A DNA stretch of 64,000 nt from CAVWNR01 sp963756525 (GCA_963756525.1 CAVWNR010000005.1:1-64000), one strand, 5' to 3'; counted from the stretch's first letter, positions 36,527-45,552 are shown. Notes: generated from the letters alone by a model not told the origin. Numbers and translations are program-made.

Positions 36527-37600
36527 CTACCGGTCGGCGGTCTCGGCGACGATCCGGGCGACCCGCTCGGCAAACTCGCGCAGTTCGGCGTGCGATTCGG
36601 CGCGGTGCGCGTCGAGCGTCGCAACCCGCTCGGACGCCTCGCGCACCATCCGCTGGGCCTCCGCGCGTGCGGTGGCGATCGTCCGTTCCGCCTCGACCCG
36701 CGCCGTCGTGACCGTCCGCTCGGCCTCCTCCCGTGCGGCCGCCAGCTGCGTGGCAGAGCTGTTCGCCTCCTGCGTGCGCCGTGCCCGCAGGGCGATCTGG
36801 AAGTCCTCCTCGGCGGTGCGCCGGCGCGCGTCGGACTCGGCGTCGAGCCGGGCGATTTCGGCGGCGGACTCCTGCTCCAACCGGCTGCGTTCCGCGGCGG
36901 ACTCCTGCTCCAGCCGGGCGCGTTCCGCGGCGGACTCCTGCTCCAGCCGGGCGCGCTCGGCGGCCGACTCGTCGTTGCGCCGGGTGCGCTCGGCGAGGGC
37001 TTCGGCGTCGAGTCGGTTGCGCTCCGTTTCGGCGTCCCGGGTGAGCTGCTCCTGCTGCTCGCGGGCCTGCGCCAGCTGGGTGTGCGCTTGGGTGACCACC
37101 TCGTCGTGGTAGTGGTCGGCCTCGGCGACCCGCTGGCGGAACGTCTGCTCCGCCTCCGCGCGGCGCTGCGTCGCCGCGGCGACGATCTCGTCGGCTTCGC
37201 CTCGGGCGGCCGCCCGGATGCGCTCCGCGGCGTCCTCGGCGCCCGAGCGGGTGGTCGCCGCATAGGCCTCGGCGCCGGCCCGTAGCTGCGCGGCCTCGGC
37301 CGCCGCGGAGTCGAGCATCGCGCGCAGGTGCGGCTCGATGTTGGCGTCGGTGATCCGCTCCGTCGCGCTGCGTAGCCGGCGGTGCAGTGACTCGATCTGG
37401 GCCGCGGCGCTCGCGAGCTGAGCGGCGAGGTCGGCGCTGCGTGCGGCAGCGGCCTCGCGTTCTCCGGTGGTGGCCCGCAGCTCGTCCTCCATCCTGGAGA
37501 CGTACTCGTCGACCTGCCGCCGGTCGTAGCCGCGCATCGCCGTGTCGAATCCGGGGTCTTCCAGAATGGGCAGAGCGTCCATGGGGTGATCGACAGACAT
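36527..37600 (-). CDS. DivIVA-domain coiled-coil protein (Scy/FilP-like position)
   Basis: 357 residues. The N-terminal FDTAMRGYDRRQVDEYVSRME is a DivIVA-type membrane-curvature/polarity motif. The rest is almost pure coiled coil, Ala/Glu/Arg-rich, without membrane segments. Residues 211-254 are four 11-residue repeats of ESAAERARLEQ. In Streptomyces the polar-growth proteins Scy and FilP are encoded next to mce and thiolase, as here, so a role in polar growth or cytoskeleton is a reasonable inference. Same strand as ccr, 90 bases downstream. Confidence 0.8.
   Translation of the reverse strand: MSVDHPMDALPILEDPGFDTAMRGYDRRQVDEYVSRMEDELRATTGEREAAAARSADLAAQLASAAAQIESLHRRLRSATERITDANIEPHLRAMLDSAAAEAAQLRAGAEAYAATTRSGAEDAAERIRAAARGEADEIVAAATQRRAEAEQTFRQRVAEADHYHDEVVTQAHTQLAQAREQQEQLTRDAETERNRLDAEALAERTRRNDESAAERARLEQESAAERARLEQESAAERSRLEQESAAEIARLDAESDARRRTAEEDFQIALRARRTQEANSSATQLAAAREEAERTVTTARVEAERTIATARAEAQRMVREASERVATLDAHRAESHAELREFAERVARIVAETADR
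36839..36970 (-). repeat. Four 33-bp in-frame tandem repeats
   Basis: Tandem 33-bp units inside the DivIVA-like gene encoding ESAAERARLEQ, ESAAERARLEQ, ESAAERSRLEQ and ESAAEIARLDA. The middle units are almost identical in DNA, indicating recent slippage or unequal exchange. 11-residue periodicity is a hendecad coiled coil. Confidence 0.85.
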
Positions 37601-37690
37601 ACAGCAATCGTCGCACTTGCGGCGAAGACAGGTCGCAGGCGCCTCGGCCTGAGCGCGTCGCGGCGGCGTATCGCGCTCAGCCGCGCCGGC

Positions 37691-39103
37691 TCACCGGTCG
37701 CGGAAGCGGTTGATCTGCTGCAGGTGCCGTGCCCGCAGCTCGGGGTCGCGGACGCCGAGTCCCTCCTGCGGCGCGAGGCACAGCACGGCAACCTTGCCCT
37801 GGTGCAGGTTGCGGTGCACGTCGTAGGCGGCCTGGCCAGTATCGGTGAGCGGGTAGACCCGCGAGACGGTGGGGTGGATCGCGCCTCGGGCGATGAGCCG
37901 GTTCGCCTCCCACGATTCGCGGTAGTTCGCGAAGTGCGACCCGATGATCCGTTTGAGGTTCATCCACAGGTAGCGGTTGTCGTACTCGTGCCGGTACCCG
38001 GAGGTCGAGGCACAGCTGACGATCGTGCCGCCGCGCCGGGCGACGTAGACGCTGGCGCCGAAGGTCTCCCGACCGGGGTGCTCGAAGACGATGTCGGGGT
38101 CGTCGCCGCCGGTGAGCTCGCGGATGCGGGTGCCGAACCGTTTCCACTCCCGCTGGTCCTGCGTGGTCTCGTCCCGCCAGAACCGGTACTCCTCTGCGCA
38201 CCGGTCGATGATCAACTCGGCGCCCATCCGCCGGCACAGCTCCGCCCTCTCCGGGGAGGAGACCACACAGACCGGGATCCCCCCGCCGTTGAGCGCGTAC
38301 TGCGTGGCGTACCCCCCGAGGCCGCCGGAGGCGCCCCAGATCAGCACGATGTCGCCCTGTTTCATCCCGGCGCCGTGGTGGCTGACCAGTTGGCGGTAGG
38401 CGGTGGAGTTGACCAGCCCAGGCGCGGCAGCCTCCTCCCAGGTGAGGTGGGCGGGCTTTGCCAGCAGCTGGTTGGACTTCACCAACGCCAGCTGGGCCAG
38501 GCCGCCGAAGTTGGTCTCGAACCCCCAGATGCGCTGCTGCGGATCGAGCATCGTGTCGTCGTGGCCCTGCGGATCCTCCAGCTCCACGGAGAGGCAGTGT
38601 GCGACGACCTCGTCGCCGGGGCGCCACCTCGTCACGCCCGGACCGACGCGCAGCACCACACCGGCGAGGTCGGAGCCGACGACGTGGTAGGGCCGGTCAT
38701 GCTTGCGGGCCAGGTCGGACGAGCGGCCATACCGCTTGAGGAACTCGAACGTCGAAACCGGCTCGAAGATGGACGTCCAGACGGTGTTGTAGTTGATCGC
38801 GCTGGCCATCACCGCGACGATCGCCTCGCCGGGGCCGAGCTCCGGCGTCGGCACCTGCTCGACGTGCAGGCTCTTACGCGGATCCTTCTCCTTGGCGGTA
38901 AGCCCCTCGAACATGCCGACCTCGTCGGCGCGGACCACCACGCCGCGGTAGGACTCCGGCACCGGCAGGCCGGCGACGGCCGAGCTCTCGCCGGCCAGGA
39001 TCGCGTTGCGGATGTCGTCCACGGTGGCCTCCACGGTCGCGCGTGGATCGGAGGTTACTTGCGGGTAACAGCTCGCGCCAGCCGGGCGTGAGCTGCCCCA
39101 CAT
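37691..39103 (-). CDS. ccr: Crotonyl-CoA carboxylase/reductase
   Basis: 470 residues, zinc-less MDR-family enzyme that reduces crotonyl-CoA with NADPH and CO2 to ethylmalonyl-CoA. NADPH loop IWGASGGLGGYATQYA. The four CO2-binding residues known from Kitasatospora CCR (N81, F170, E171, H365) are all present with a constant offset of 25: N106 (NYNTVW), F195 and E196 (WGFETNFGG) and H390 (GSHFANY). ATG at 39103 lies 1 base after the mce stop; a GTG about 70 bases inside is an alternative start. Key enzyme of the ethylmalonyl-CoA route and a source of extender units. Confidence 0.95.
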   Translation of the reverse strand: MWGSSRPAGASCYPQVTSDPRATVEATVDDIRNAILAGESSAVAGLPVPESYRGVVVRADEVGMFEGLTAKEKDPRKSLHVEQVPTPELGPGEAIVAVMASAINYNTVWTSIFEPVSTFEFLKRYGRSSDLARKHDRPYHVVGSDLAGVVLRVGPGVTRWRPGDEVVAHCLSVELEDPQGHDDTMLDPQQRIWGFETNFGGLAQLALVKSNQLLAKPAHLTWEEAAAPGLVNSTAYRQLVSHHGAGMKQGDIVLIWGASGGLGGYATQYALNGGGIPVCVVSSPERAELCRRMGAELIIDRCAEEYRFWRDETTQDQREWKRFGTRIRELTGGDDPDIVFEHPGRETFGASVYVARRGGTIVSCASTSGYRHEYDNRYLWMNLKRIIGSHFANYRESWEANRLIARGAIHPTVSRVYPLTDTGQAAYDVHRNLHQGKVAVLCLAPQEGLGVRDPELRARHLQQINRFRDR

Positions 39104-39104
39104 T

Positions 39105-39524
39105 TCACCCCGCCGGTTCGACGAGCTCGACCAGCACCCCGCCGGTGTCCTTCGGGTGGACGAAATTGACCCGGCTGCCCGCCGTGCCGCGGCGCGGCTC
39201 GTCGTAGAGCAGCCGCAGTCCCTTGGCCCGCAGTGCGGCCGACGCGGCCTGCACGTCGTCGACCGTATACGCCAGCTGCTGCATGCCCGGTCCGCCGCGA
39301 GCCAGGAACTTGGCGATGGTCGACTCCGCGCTCAGCGGGGCGAGCAGCTGGATGCGCGTGTCGCCCGTGCCGACGGCCAGCATCGCCTCCCGCACGCCCT
39401 GCTCCTCGTTGACTTCCTCGTGCACGCTCAGCACGCCGAACGTGTCGCGGTAGAAGGCGATCGCCTCGTCCAGGTCGGGCACCGCGATGCCGACGTGGTC
39501 GATCCGGCGAAACAACGCATCCAT
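39105..39524 (-). CDS. mce: Methylmalonyl-CoA (ethylmalonyl-CoA) epimerase
   Basis: 139 residues from ATG at 39524. VOC-fold enzyme interconverting the 2R and 2S epimers. Metal ligands are visible in RRIDHVGIAVPDL (His), QQLAYTVDDV region and VELVEPAG (Glu near the C-terminus). Immediately upstream of ccr on the same strand, so it probably also handles ethylmalonyl-CoA. Divergent from the thiolase gene. Confidence 0.92.
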   Translation of the reverse strand: MDALFRRIDHVGIAVPDLDEAIAFYRDTFGVLSVHEEVNEEQGVREAMLAVGTGDTRIQLLAPLSAESTIAKFLARGGPGMQQLAYTVDDVQAASAALRAKGLRLLYDEPRRGTAGSRVNFVHPKDTGGVLVELVEPAG

Positions 39525-39636
39525 TGCTACATGGTCGTCGTTGCCCCGCGCTTTCGGCGAGCATCCCGTGCGGCTCGTCACACCCGGGCGTGGGTACGGT
39601 AGGAAGTCTCGGAACCCCCGCGGGAAGGTGGTCGAC

Positions 39637-40824
39637 ATGTCCGGATCGGTGATCGTCAACGGGGCGCGGACCCCGATGGGGCGGATGCTGGGTGGCCTGA
39701 AGGACTTCTCCGGCGCCGACCTTGGCGGATTTGCGATCAAGGCCGCGCTGGAGCGTTCCGGCGTCAGCCCCGAGCAGGTGCAGTACGTGATCATGGGGCA
39801 GGTGCTGCAGGCGGGCGCGGGTCAGATCCCCGCCCGGCAGGCCGCCTACAAGGCAGGCATCGGGCTGGGCGTGCCGGCGTTGACCATCAACAAAGTCTGC
39901 CTCTCCGGGCTGGACGCGATCGCGCTGGCCGATCAGCTCATCCGGGCCGGCGAGTTCGACATCGTCGTGGCCGGCGGGCAGGAGTCGATGACCAACGCCC
40001 CGCACCTGCTGCCCAAGGCGCGCCACGGGTACAAGTACGGCTCCGTGGAAGCGCTCGACGCGATGGCCTTCGACGGGCTCACCGACATCTTCGACCGCAT
40101 TCCGATGGGCGAGTCGACCGACCGGGTGAACACCAAGCTCGGCCTGACCCGCGAGGAGCAGGACGAGTTCGCCGCCCGCTCGCACCAGCGGGCCGCGCTG
40201 GCGCAGAAGAACGGGGTATTCGACGAAGAGATCGCCTCGGTGCAGATCCCGCAGCGCAAGGGCGACCCGATCGAGATCCGTGAGGACGAAGGCATCCGCC
40301 CCGACACCACCGCCGAGTCGCTGGGCAAGCTCCGCCCGGCGTTCAGCAAGGACGGCACGATCACGGCGGGAACCGCGTCACAGATCTCCGACGGCGCCTG
40401 CGCGGTCGTCGTCATGAGCCAGGCGAAGGCCGAGGAGCTGGGGCTGTCCTGGATCGCGGAGATCGGCGCGCACGGCAACGTCGCCGGGCCGGACAACTCG
40501 CTGCAGTCCCAGCCCTCCAACGCCATCAAGCAGGCGCTCGGCAAGGCGGGGCTCTCCGTCGACGACATCGACCTGTTCGAGATCAACGAGGCGTTCGCCG
40601 CGGTGGGGATCCAGTCGATGCGCGACCTCGGCATAGGCCCGGACAAGGTGAACGTGAACGGCGGCGCGATCGCGTTGGGCCACCCGATCGGGATGTCCGG
40701 CGCGCGCCTGGCGTTCAGCCTGGCGCTCGAGCTTCGCCGCCGCGGCGGAGGCACCGGCGCGGCCGCGCTGTGCGGCGGCGGCGGCCAGGGCGACGCGCTG
40801 CTGCTTCGCGTTCCTGCCAAGTAG
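39637..40824 (+). CDS. Acetyl-CoA C-acetyltransferase (acetoacetyl-CoA thiolase)
   Basis: 395 residues from ATG at 39637 with GGGAAGGTGG upstream. Condenses two acetyl-CoA to acetoacetyl-CoA. Nucleophilic Cys88 in NKVCLSGLDAI, active-site His in GGAIALGHPIGMSGAR, and the second Cys in CGGGGQGDAL; also GGQESMTNAP. First step of the C4 route in this block. Followed by the MeaB-type GTPase after 13 bases. Confidence 0.94.
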   Translation: MSGSVIVNGARTPMGRMLGGLKDFSGADLGGFAIKAALERSGVSPEQVQYVIMGQVLQAGAGQIPARQAAYKAGIGLGVPALTINKVCLSGLDAIALADQLIRAGEFDIVVAGGQESMTNAPHLLPKARHGYKYGSVEALDAMAFDGLTDIFDRIPMGESTDRVNTKLGLTREEQDEFAARSHQRAALAQKNGVFDEEIASVQIPQRKGDPIEIREDEGIRPDTTAESLGKLRPAFSKDGTITAGTASQISDGACAVVVMSQAKAEELGLSWIAEIGAHGNVAGPDNSLQSQPSNAIKQALGKAGLSVDDIDLFEINEAFAAVGIQSMRDLGIGPDKVNVNGGAIALGHPIGMSGARLAFSLALELRRRGGGTGAAALCGGGGQGDALLLRVPAK

Positions 40825-40837
40825 TGACCACCGCCTG

Positions 40838-41812
40838 ATGACGGCGACGCGCCGGCCCGCGGACGTCGGCGAGCTGGTCGAGCGGGTCGGCGGCGGCGAT
40901 CATCGGGCGGTCGCGCGGCTGATCTCGCTGGTCGAGAACGACTCGCCGTCGCTGCGCGAGATCGCGGCCCGGCTCGCGCCGTACACCGGCCACGCCCAGG
41001 TCGTGGGAATCACCGGCTCGCCCGGCGTTGGCAAGTCCACGTCGACGTCCGCGCTGGTGCAGGCGCTGCGCGCGGACGGGCAGCGGGTGGCGGTTCTCGC
41101 CGTCGACCCGTCCTCGCCGTTCTCCGGCGGAGCGCTGCTCGGCGACCGGGTGCGGATGCAGGACCACGCGACCGACACCGGGGTGTTCATCCGTTCGATG
41201 GCGGCCCGCGGGCATCTCGGCGGGCTGGCGGCCGCGGCGCCGCAGGCGCTGCGGGTGCTCGACGCGGCCGGCTGCGACATCGTGCTCATCGAGACGGTCG
41301 GTGTGGGGCAGGCGGAGGTCGAGATCGCCTCGCTGGCCGACACCACGGTGGTGCTCCTCGCGCCGGGGATGGGCGACGGCATCCAGGCGGCGAAGGCCGG
41401 CATCCTGGAGATCGCGGACGTCTTCGTGGTCAACAAGGCCGACCGCGAGGGCGCCGATCAAGTGGCCCGCGACCTGCGCTACATGCTCTCCCTGGGCGGG
41501 CGCCACTCGGTGGCCGGCGCCTGGCGGCCGGTGATCGTCAAGACGGTGGCCTCGCGCGGCGAGGGCGTCGACGACCTGCTGGCCGCCCTCGACAAGCACC
41601 GCCGCTGGCTGTCCGAGCACGGTGAGCTGGCCCGGCGTCGCCAGGCCCGGGCCTGCGCCGAGATCGAGGCGATCGCGGTCGCCGAGGTCCGCTCGCGCTT
41701 CGCCGAGGTACACGGCACGGCAGCGCTCTCGGCGGCGGCGGCGCGCGTCGTGGCGGGGCAGACCGACCCGTACACGGCCGCCGACGAACTGGTCGAGACG
41801 CTGACCTCCTGA
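40838..41812 (+). CDS. meaB: MeaB/ArgK-type P-loop GTPase (mutase chaperone)
   Basis: 324 residues. Protects and reloads B12-dependent acyl-CoA mutases. Walker A GSPGVGKST at residues 60-68, then AVDPSSPFSGGALLGDRVRM, ETVGVGQAEVEIASLADTT and NKADREGADQ (the NKxD guanine motif). C-terminal dimerisation part intact. It is 13 bases after the thiolase stop. The probable client is the mutase encoded at 46655. Confidence 0.94.
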   Translation: MTATRRPADVGELVERVGGGDHRAVARLISLVENDSPSLREIAARLAPYTGHAQVVGITGSPGVGKSTSTSALVQALRADGQRVAVLAVDPSSPFSGGALLGDRVRMQDHATDTGVFIRSMAARGHLGGLAAAAPQALRVLDAAGCDIVLIETVGVGQAEVEIASLADTTVVLLAPGMGDGIQAAKAGILEIADVFVVNKADREGADQVARDLRYMLSLGGRHSVAGAWRPVIVKTVASRGEGVDDLLAALDKHRRWLSEHGELARRRQARACAEIEAIAVAEVRSRFAEVHGTAALSAAAARVVAGQTDPYTAADELVETLTS

Positions 41813-41832
41813 CGTGGCCATCCCACGAATTT

Positions 41833-41901
41833 GATCAGGTTTTCCCCGCCGGTGACCGCTTCGGTGACCGCCAACCGGCCACTGGCGGGGAAAACGTGAT
41901 C
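41833..41901. terminator. Inverted repeat between convergent genes
   Basis: Arms of 18 bp at 41833-41850 (GATCAGGTTTTCCCCGCC) and 41884-41901, with one mismatch, around a 33-base loop that contains the direct repeat CGGTGACCGC. Lies between meaB and the convergent gene at 42734. Probable bidirectional terminator. Confidence 0.6.
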
Positions 41902-41939
41902 GACAGCGGTGCGGTCGGCGGGTCGGCGCGCCACGGGGC

Positions 41940-42734
41940 TCAGCTCCCGGTGCCCACGCTCCCGGTGCCCAGGCTCCCGGTGCCCAGGCTCCCGGGGCTC
42001 AGCTCGCGCAGGCCACTGGCCAGGGCGCTGAGCCGGTCGGCCTCCTCGCCGAGCCGCTGCAGCGCGAACGCATCCGGCGCTCCGGAGCTCGCCGCGACCG
42101 CCTCGGCGGCCGCGGCCACCAGCCGGCCATGCGCTCGGACGCCGTCGTCCAGCCGGGCGGTGAGAGCCTGGGTGGCCGCGTCGAGGCTGCGCCGGTCGCC
42201 GCGTGAGCCCGCCGGCCGGGCCGCCTCGACAGCCGCCAGCCGGCGGCTGTAGTCGCGCAGCGCGCTCGCCGCGGCATCCGCCTCGGCTCGGGTGTCGAGC
42301 GCGGACGGGCCGAGCAGCGGCAGCAGCTCGTCGAGCGCGCGTTCCTGCGCCGCCAGCCGTTGCAGCGCGGGCCGCGCGGCGGACCGGCGCAGCGGGATGA
42401 CCGGTGCCGGCGCGGGCATCGGCAGCTGGTACACCCGCCAGGCGCGCCGCGCCGCCGCGCCGGTGGCCACGACCCCAGCGGCCGCGACGACGGCGACGGA
42501 TGCGCCGCCGACCGTCTCGCCCGCGGCGATCGCGTCACCGGCCAGAACGCCCAGCGCGGCGGTCGGGACTGCCCGCATCGCAACGCCCCACCGGGCGCGG
42601 CGGCGTCGACGGCGCAGCCGCTCGGCCGGATCGCGCAGCCGCCACAGGCTCGAGCCGGCGGCGGCGGCCACCGCCGCCGCCCGGTTCACCGACCCGGCGA
42701 CTCGCCCGTACTTGCTGTCCACGTCTCGCATCAT
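41940..42734 (-). CDS. Two-helix membrane protein, possibly PspM-like
   Basis: 264 residues from ATG at 42734; TTG at 42743 is in frame upstream. A basic N-terminal region (AERLRRRRRRARWG), two membrane helices (about residues 55-105), then a long Ala/Leu/Arg helical region with coiled-coil character. The layout resembles the actinobacterial phage-shock envelope-stress protein PspM, but no PspA gene is adjacent and the match is uncertain. The C-terminus ends in a GSLGT-type pentapeptide repeat (41943-41999). Confidence 0.5.
   Translation of the reverse strand: MMRDVDSKYGRVAGSVNRAAAVAAAAGSSLWRLRDPAERLRRRRRRARWGVAMRAVPTAALGVLAGDAIAAGETVGGASVAVVAAAGVVATGAAARRAWRVYQLPMPAPAPVIPLRRSAARPALQRLAAQERALDELLPLLGPSALDTRAEADAAASALRDYSRRLAAVEAARPAGSRGDRRSLDAATQALTARLDDGVRAHGRLVAAAAEAVAASSGAPDAFALQRLGEEADRLSALASGLRELSPGSLGTGSLGTGSVGTGS
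41943..41999 (-). repeat. 15-bp tandem repeat at the 3' end of a gene
   Basis: About 3.8 copies of GCTCCCGGTGCCCAG (plus strand), encoding GSLGT GSLGT GSVGT GS at the C-terminus of the membrane protein. A coding microsatellite. Confidence 0.8.
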
Positions 42735-42755
42735 GCCTGACAAGCACGCTCGCGG

Positions 42756-44303
42756 TCAGTCCGCCACCGTTCCGGGCACCTCGGCGGCCGCGGCGGTTGA
42801 CGCGGGCTCTAGGAGCGGGAACCTGCGCGGCGCGACCACGGCGAGGGCAACCAGGGTGAGCCCGGCGCAGGCGGCGATGCCGAGGTAGACGTGCGAGGTC
42901 GCGGCGTCCATTGCGTGGCGCAGGTAGTTCAGCGCGGACGGATGCAACCGCCGTCCCACGATCGCGGGCGTGATCTGGTCGATGTGCGGCGGCAGCAACG
43001 CGTGCAACCGCGCCGGTGCCATCTGCAGGCGGTGGCGGAGCGTGGCGTTGGCGATCGCGCCGAACACCGCCGCGCCGAGGCTCTGCCCGAGGTAGCGGCA
43101 GAACATGATCGACCCGGTGGCGACGCCCCGTTCGTGGTGCGGCACCGTCGACTGCAGGCCGACCACGATCGGCGTCGACAGCAGGCCGAACCCCACGCCG
43201 AGCAGCATAGTCAGCGCTACCGGCTGCCACACCGGGCACCGGTAGCCGAGCAGCGGGAACGCAGCCGCGGCAACAAGCGCGATCACCGTTCCGAGCAGCG
43301 CCGTGTCACGGAAGCCGATGCGCAGGTAGAGCCGGCTGCACAGCGCGGAGGCGAGCGGCCAGGTGAGGCTCATCGACGCGAGCACGAAGCCTGCGGCGAC
43401 CGCGCCGAGGCCGAGGACGGTCTGCGCGTACGTCGGCAGGAACGTCGACGGACCGATCACCATCAGACCCAGGCCGAGGTAGCTGAGGTTCGACCCGGCG
43501 AGCACCCGCCGTCGCCACACCCAGCCGGGGACGACCGGCTCACGAGCACGTCGTTCGACGGCGACCGTCACCGCCGCGAGCACGGCGGTGAGCGCGAATA
43601 CGGTGACGCTCTGCGCCGACCACCACGGCCACGCCACCCCGCCCTGCAGCAGCCCGAAGACCAGCGCCCCGCAGGTCAGCAGGATGCACATGCTGCCCAG
43701 GTAGTCCACCTTGTGCCGGCGGTGCGCCGCCTCGTCGTGCAGGTGCCGCATGATCAGCAGCAGGGCGACCGCGCCGATCGGCAGGTTGACCAGGAAGATC
43801 CACCGCCAGGTGGCGTAATCGGCGAACAGCCCGCCGAGTGTCGGCCCGGCGATCGCGGCGATGCCCCAGACGCTGGAGAGCCAACCCTGCACCCGGCCGC
43901 GCTCCTCGAGCGAGTACAGGTCGCCGGCCACCGTCTGCACCGTCGCCTGGATGGAGCCGGCGCCGAGACCCTGCAGCGCGCGGAACGCGATCAGCGCGAC
44001 CATCGACCAGGCCGACGAGCAGAGCGCCGATCCGACCAGGAAGACCACGATGCCGGCCAGCAGCACCGGTTTGCGCCCGTACAGGTCGGCGAGCTTCCCG
44101 TACACCGGGATCGTCACGGTCTGGGTCAGCAGGTAGATCGAGAACAGCCAGCTGAACAGCGAGAATCCGCCGATGTCGTCGACGATCTGCGGCACGGCGG
44201 TGGCGACGATGGTCGTGTCCATGGCGGAGAGCGCCATGGTGAGCATGAGCGCGACCAGGACCAGCCCGCGCCGGGACGCTCCCGTCGTCTCGGTCACCGC
44301 CAC
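42756..44303 (-). CDS. MFS drug exporter, DHA2 (14-helix) family
   Basis: 515 residues, GTG at 44303. Proton-driven exporter of the EmrB/QacA type with about 14 membrane segments. Motifs: LDxT-type antiporter region as SAMDTTIVATAVPQI, motif A GKLADLYGRKPVLL, motif B RALQGLGAGSIQ and motif C WGIAAIAGPTLGG. Substrate unknown. No dedicated regulator adjoins; the MarR gene at 45587 is two genes away. Confidence 0.88.
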   Translation of the reverse strand: MAVTETTGASRRGLVLVALMLTMALSAMDTTIVATAVPQIVDDIGGFSLFSWLFSIYLLTQTVTIPVYGKLADLYGRKPVLLAGIVVFLVGSALCSSAWSMVALIAFRALQGLGAGSIQATVQTVAGDLYSLEERGRVQGWLSSVWGIAAIAGPTLGGLFADYATWRWIFLVNLPIGAVALLLIMRHLHDEAAHRRHKVDYLGSMCILLTCGALVFGLLQGGVAWPWWSAQSVTVFALTAVLAAVTVAVERRAREPVVPGWVWRRRVLAGSNLSYLGLGLMVIGPSTFLPTYAQTVLGLGAVAAGFVLASMSLTWPLASALCSRLYLRIGFRDTALLGTVIALVAAAAFPLLGYRCPVWQPVALTMLLGVGFGLLSTPIVVGLQSTVPHHERGVATGSIMFCRYLGQSLGAAVFGAIANATLRHRLQMAPARLHALLPPHIDQITPAIVGRRLHPSALNYLRHAMDAATSHVYLGIAACAGLTLVALAVVAPRRFPLLEPASTAAAAEVPGTVAD

Positions 44304-44342
44304 ACCGGACAGCGGGCAACCTCAACCACGGTTCAACTCAAC

Positions 44343-45545
44343 TCAGCGGAACGCGTCGAGCCCGCTGAGCGCCTGGCCGAGGACGAGCGTGTGCACCTCG
44401 TGCGTGCCCTCGTAGGTGTAGACGGTCTCCAGGTTCAGCGCGTGGCGCAGCACCGGGTACTCGATGGTGATGCCGGAGCCGCCCAGGATCGAGCGTGCCT
44501 CTCGGCAGATGGAAAGCGCCGCGCTCACGTTGGCGAACTTGCCGAAGCTGACCTGCTGTGGCGTGATCCGCCCCGCGTCCTTCAGCTCGCCGAGCCGGCG
44601 GGCGGTCAGCTGTGCCTGGCTGAGCGCGACGCCCATCTCGGCCAGCTTGCGCTGGGTGAGCTGGAACGCGCCGATCGGCTTGCCGAACTGGGTGCGGGTC
44701 GTGGCGTAGTCGATCGTCGCGGCGAGCGCGTCTCGGGCCGAGCCGGTGACGCCCCAGACGATGCCGTATCGGGCCTCGGTGAGGCAGCCCAGCGGCGCGC
44801 GCAGACCGGCGCCCTCGGGCAGTTGCGCGGATGCCGGCAGCCGGACGTCGTCGAAGGCCAGCGAGCTGGTCACCGACGCGCGCAGCGAGAGCTTGTGGTG
44901 CACGTCCTGCGCGGAGAACCCGGGCGTGCCGCGCTCGACCAGAAAGCCCCGTATCCTTCCCCGGGGAGCTTGCGACCCGGGCGTGTCGTCGTCGGTGCGG
45001 GCCCACACCACCGCCACGTCCGCGATCGAGCCGTTGGTGATCCACATCTTGGTGCCGTTGAGGATCCAGTCGGAGCCGTCGCGGACGGCGCGGGTGCGCA
45101 TGGAGCCCGGGTCCGACCCGGAGTCCGGCTCGGTCAGGCCGAAGCAGCCCACCAGCTCGCCGCGCGCCATAGCCGGCAGCCAGCGCTGCTTCTGCTCCTC
45201 GCTGCCGTAGGCATAGATGGCATACATGGCAAGCGATCCCTGCACGCTGACCAGCGAGCGAAGGCCCGAGTCGACGGCCTCGATCTCGGCGGAGACGATG
45301 CCGTACTGGGTCGCCGTGGCGCCCTGGCAGCCGTAGCCGTGCAAGTGCATGCCCAGCACCCCGAGCGCGCCGAACTCCTGCGCCAGCTCGCGAGCGGGCA
45401 GCTCACCCGCCTCGTACCAGTCCCGGATGTTCGGGCGCAGCCGGTCGTCGGCGAACTTGCGCACCGTGTCGCGCAGCAGCCGGTTCTCGTCGCAGAGGTC
45501 GGCGTCCAGGTCGAGCAGGTCCATGCGGTCGAGCACATCGTTCAT
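44343..45545 (-). CDS. Acyl-CoA dehydrogenase, glutaryl-CoA dehydrogenase-like
   Basis: 400 residues, ATG at 45545. FAD-dependent. SVQGSLAMYAIYAYGSEEQK and FGLTEPDSGSDPGSM are typical of the glutaryl-CoA dehydrogenase clade, and the catalytic Glu lies in TYEGTHEVHTLVLGQALSG. Substrate may be glutaryl-CoA or a short-chain acyl-CoA; the sequence does not decide. Divergent from a MarR regulator with 41 bases between, the usual arrangement of a regulated pair. Confidence 0.85.
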   Translation of the reverse strand: MNDVLDRMDLLDLDADLCDENRLLRDTVRKFADDRLRPNIRDWYEAGELPARELAQEFGALGVLGMHLHGYGCQGATATQYGIVSAEIEAVDSGLRSLVSVQGSLAMYAIYAYGSEEQKQRWLPAMARGELVGCFGLTEPDSGSDPGSMRTRAVRDGSDWILNGTKMWITNGSIADVAVVWARTDDDTPGSQAPRGRIRGFLVERGTPGFSAQDVHHKLSLRASVTSSLAFDDVRLPASAQLPEGAGLRAPLGCLTEARYGIVWGVTGSARDALAATIDYATTRTQFGKPIGAFQLTQRKLAEMGVALSQAQLTARRLGELKDAGRITPQQVSFGKFANVSAALSICREARSILGGSGITIEYPVLRHALNLETVYTYEGTHEVHTLVLGQALSGLDAFR

Positions 45546-45552
45546 GGTGGGC

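Noticed and set aside
41943..41999. Possible CRISPR-like repeat
   Set aside because: Units are 15 bp, contiguous and in frame at the end of a coding sequence; no spacers or cas genes.
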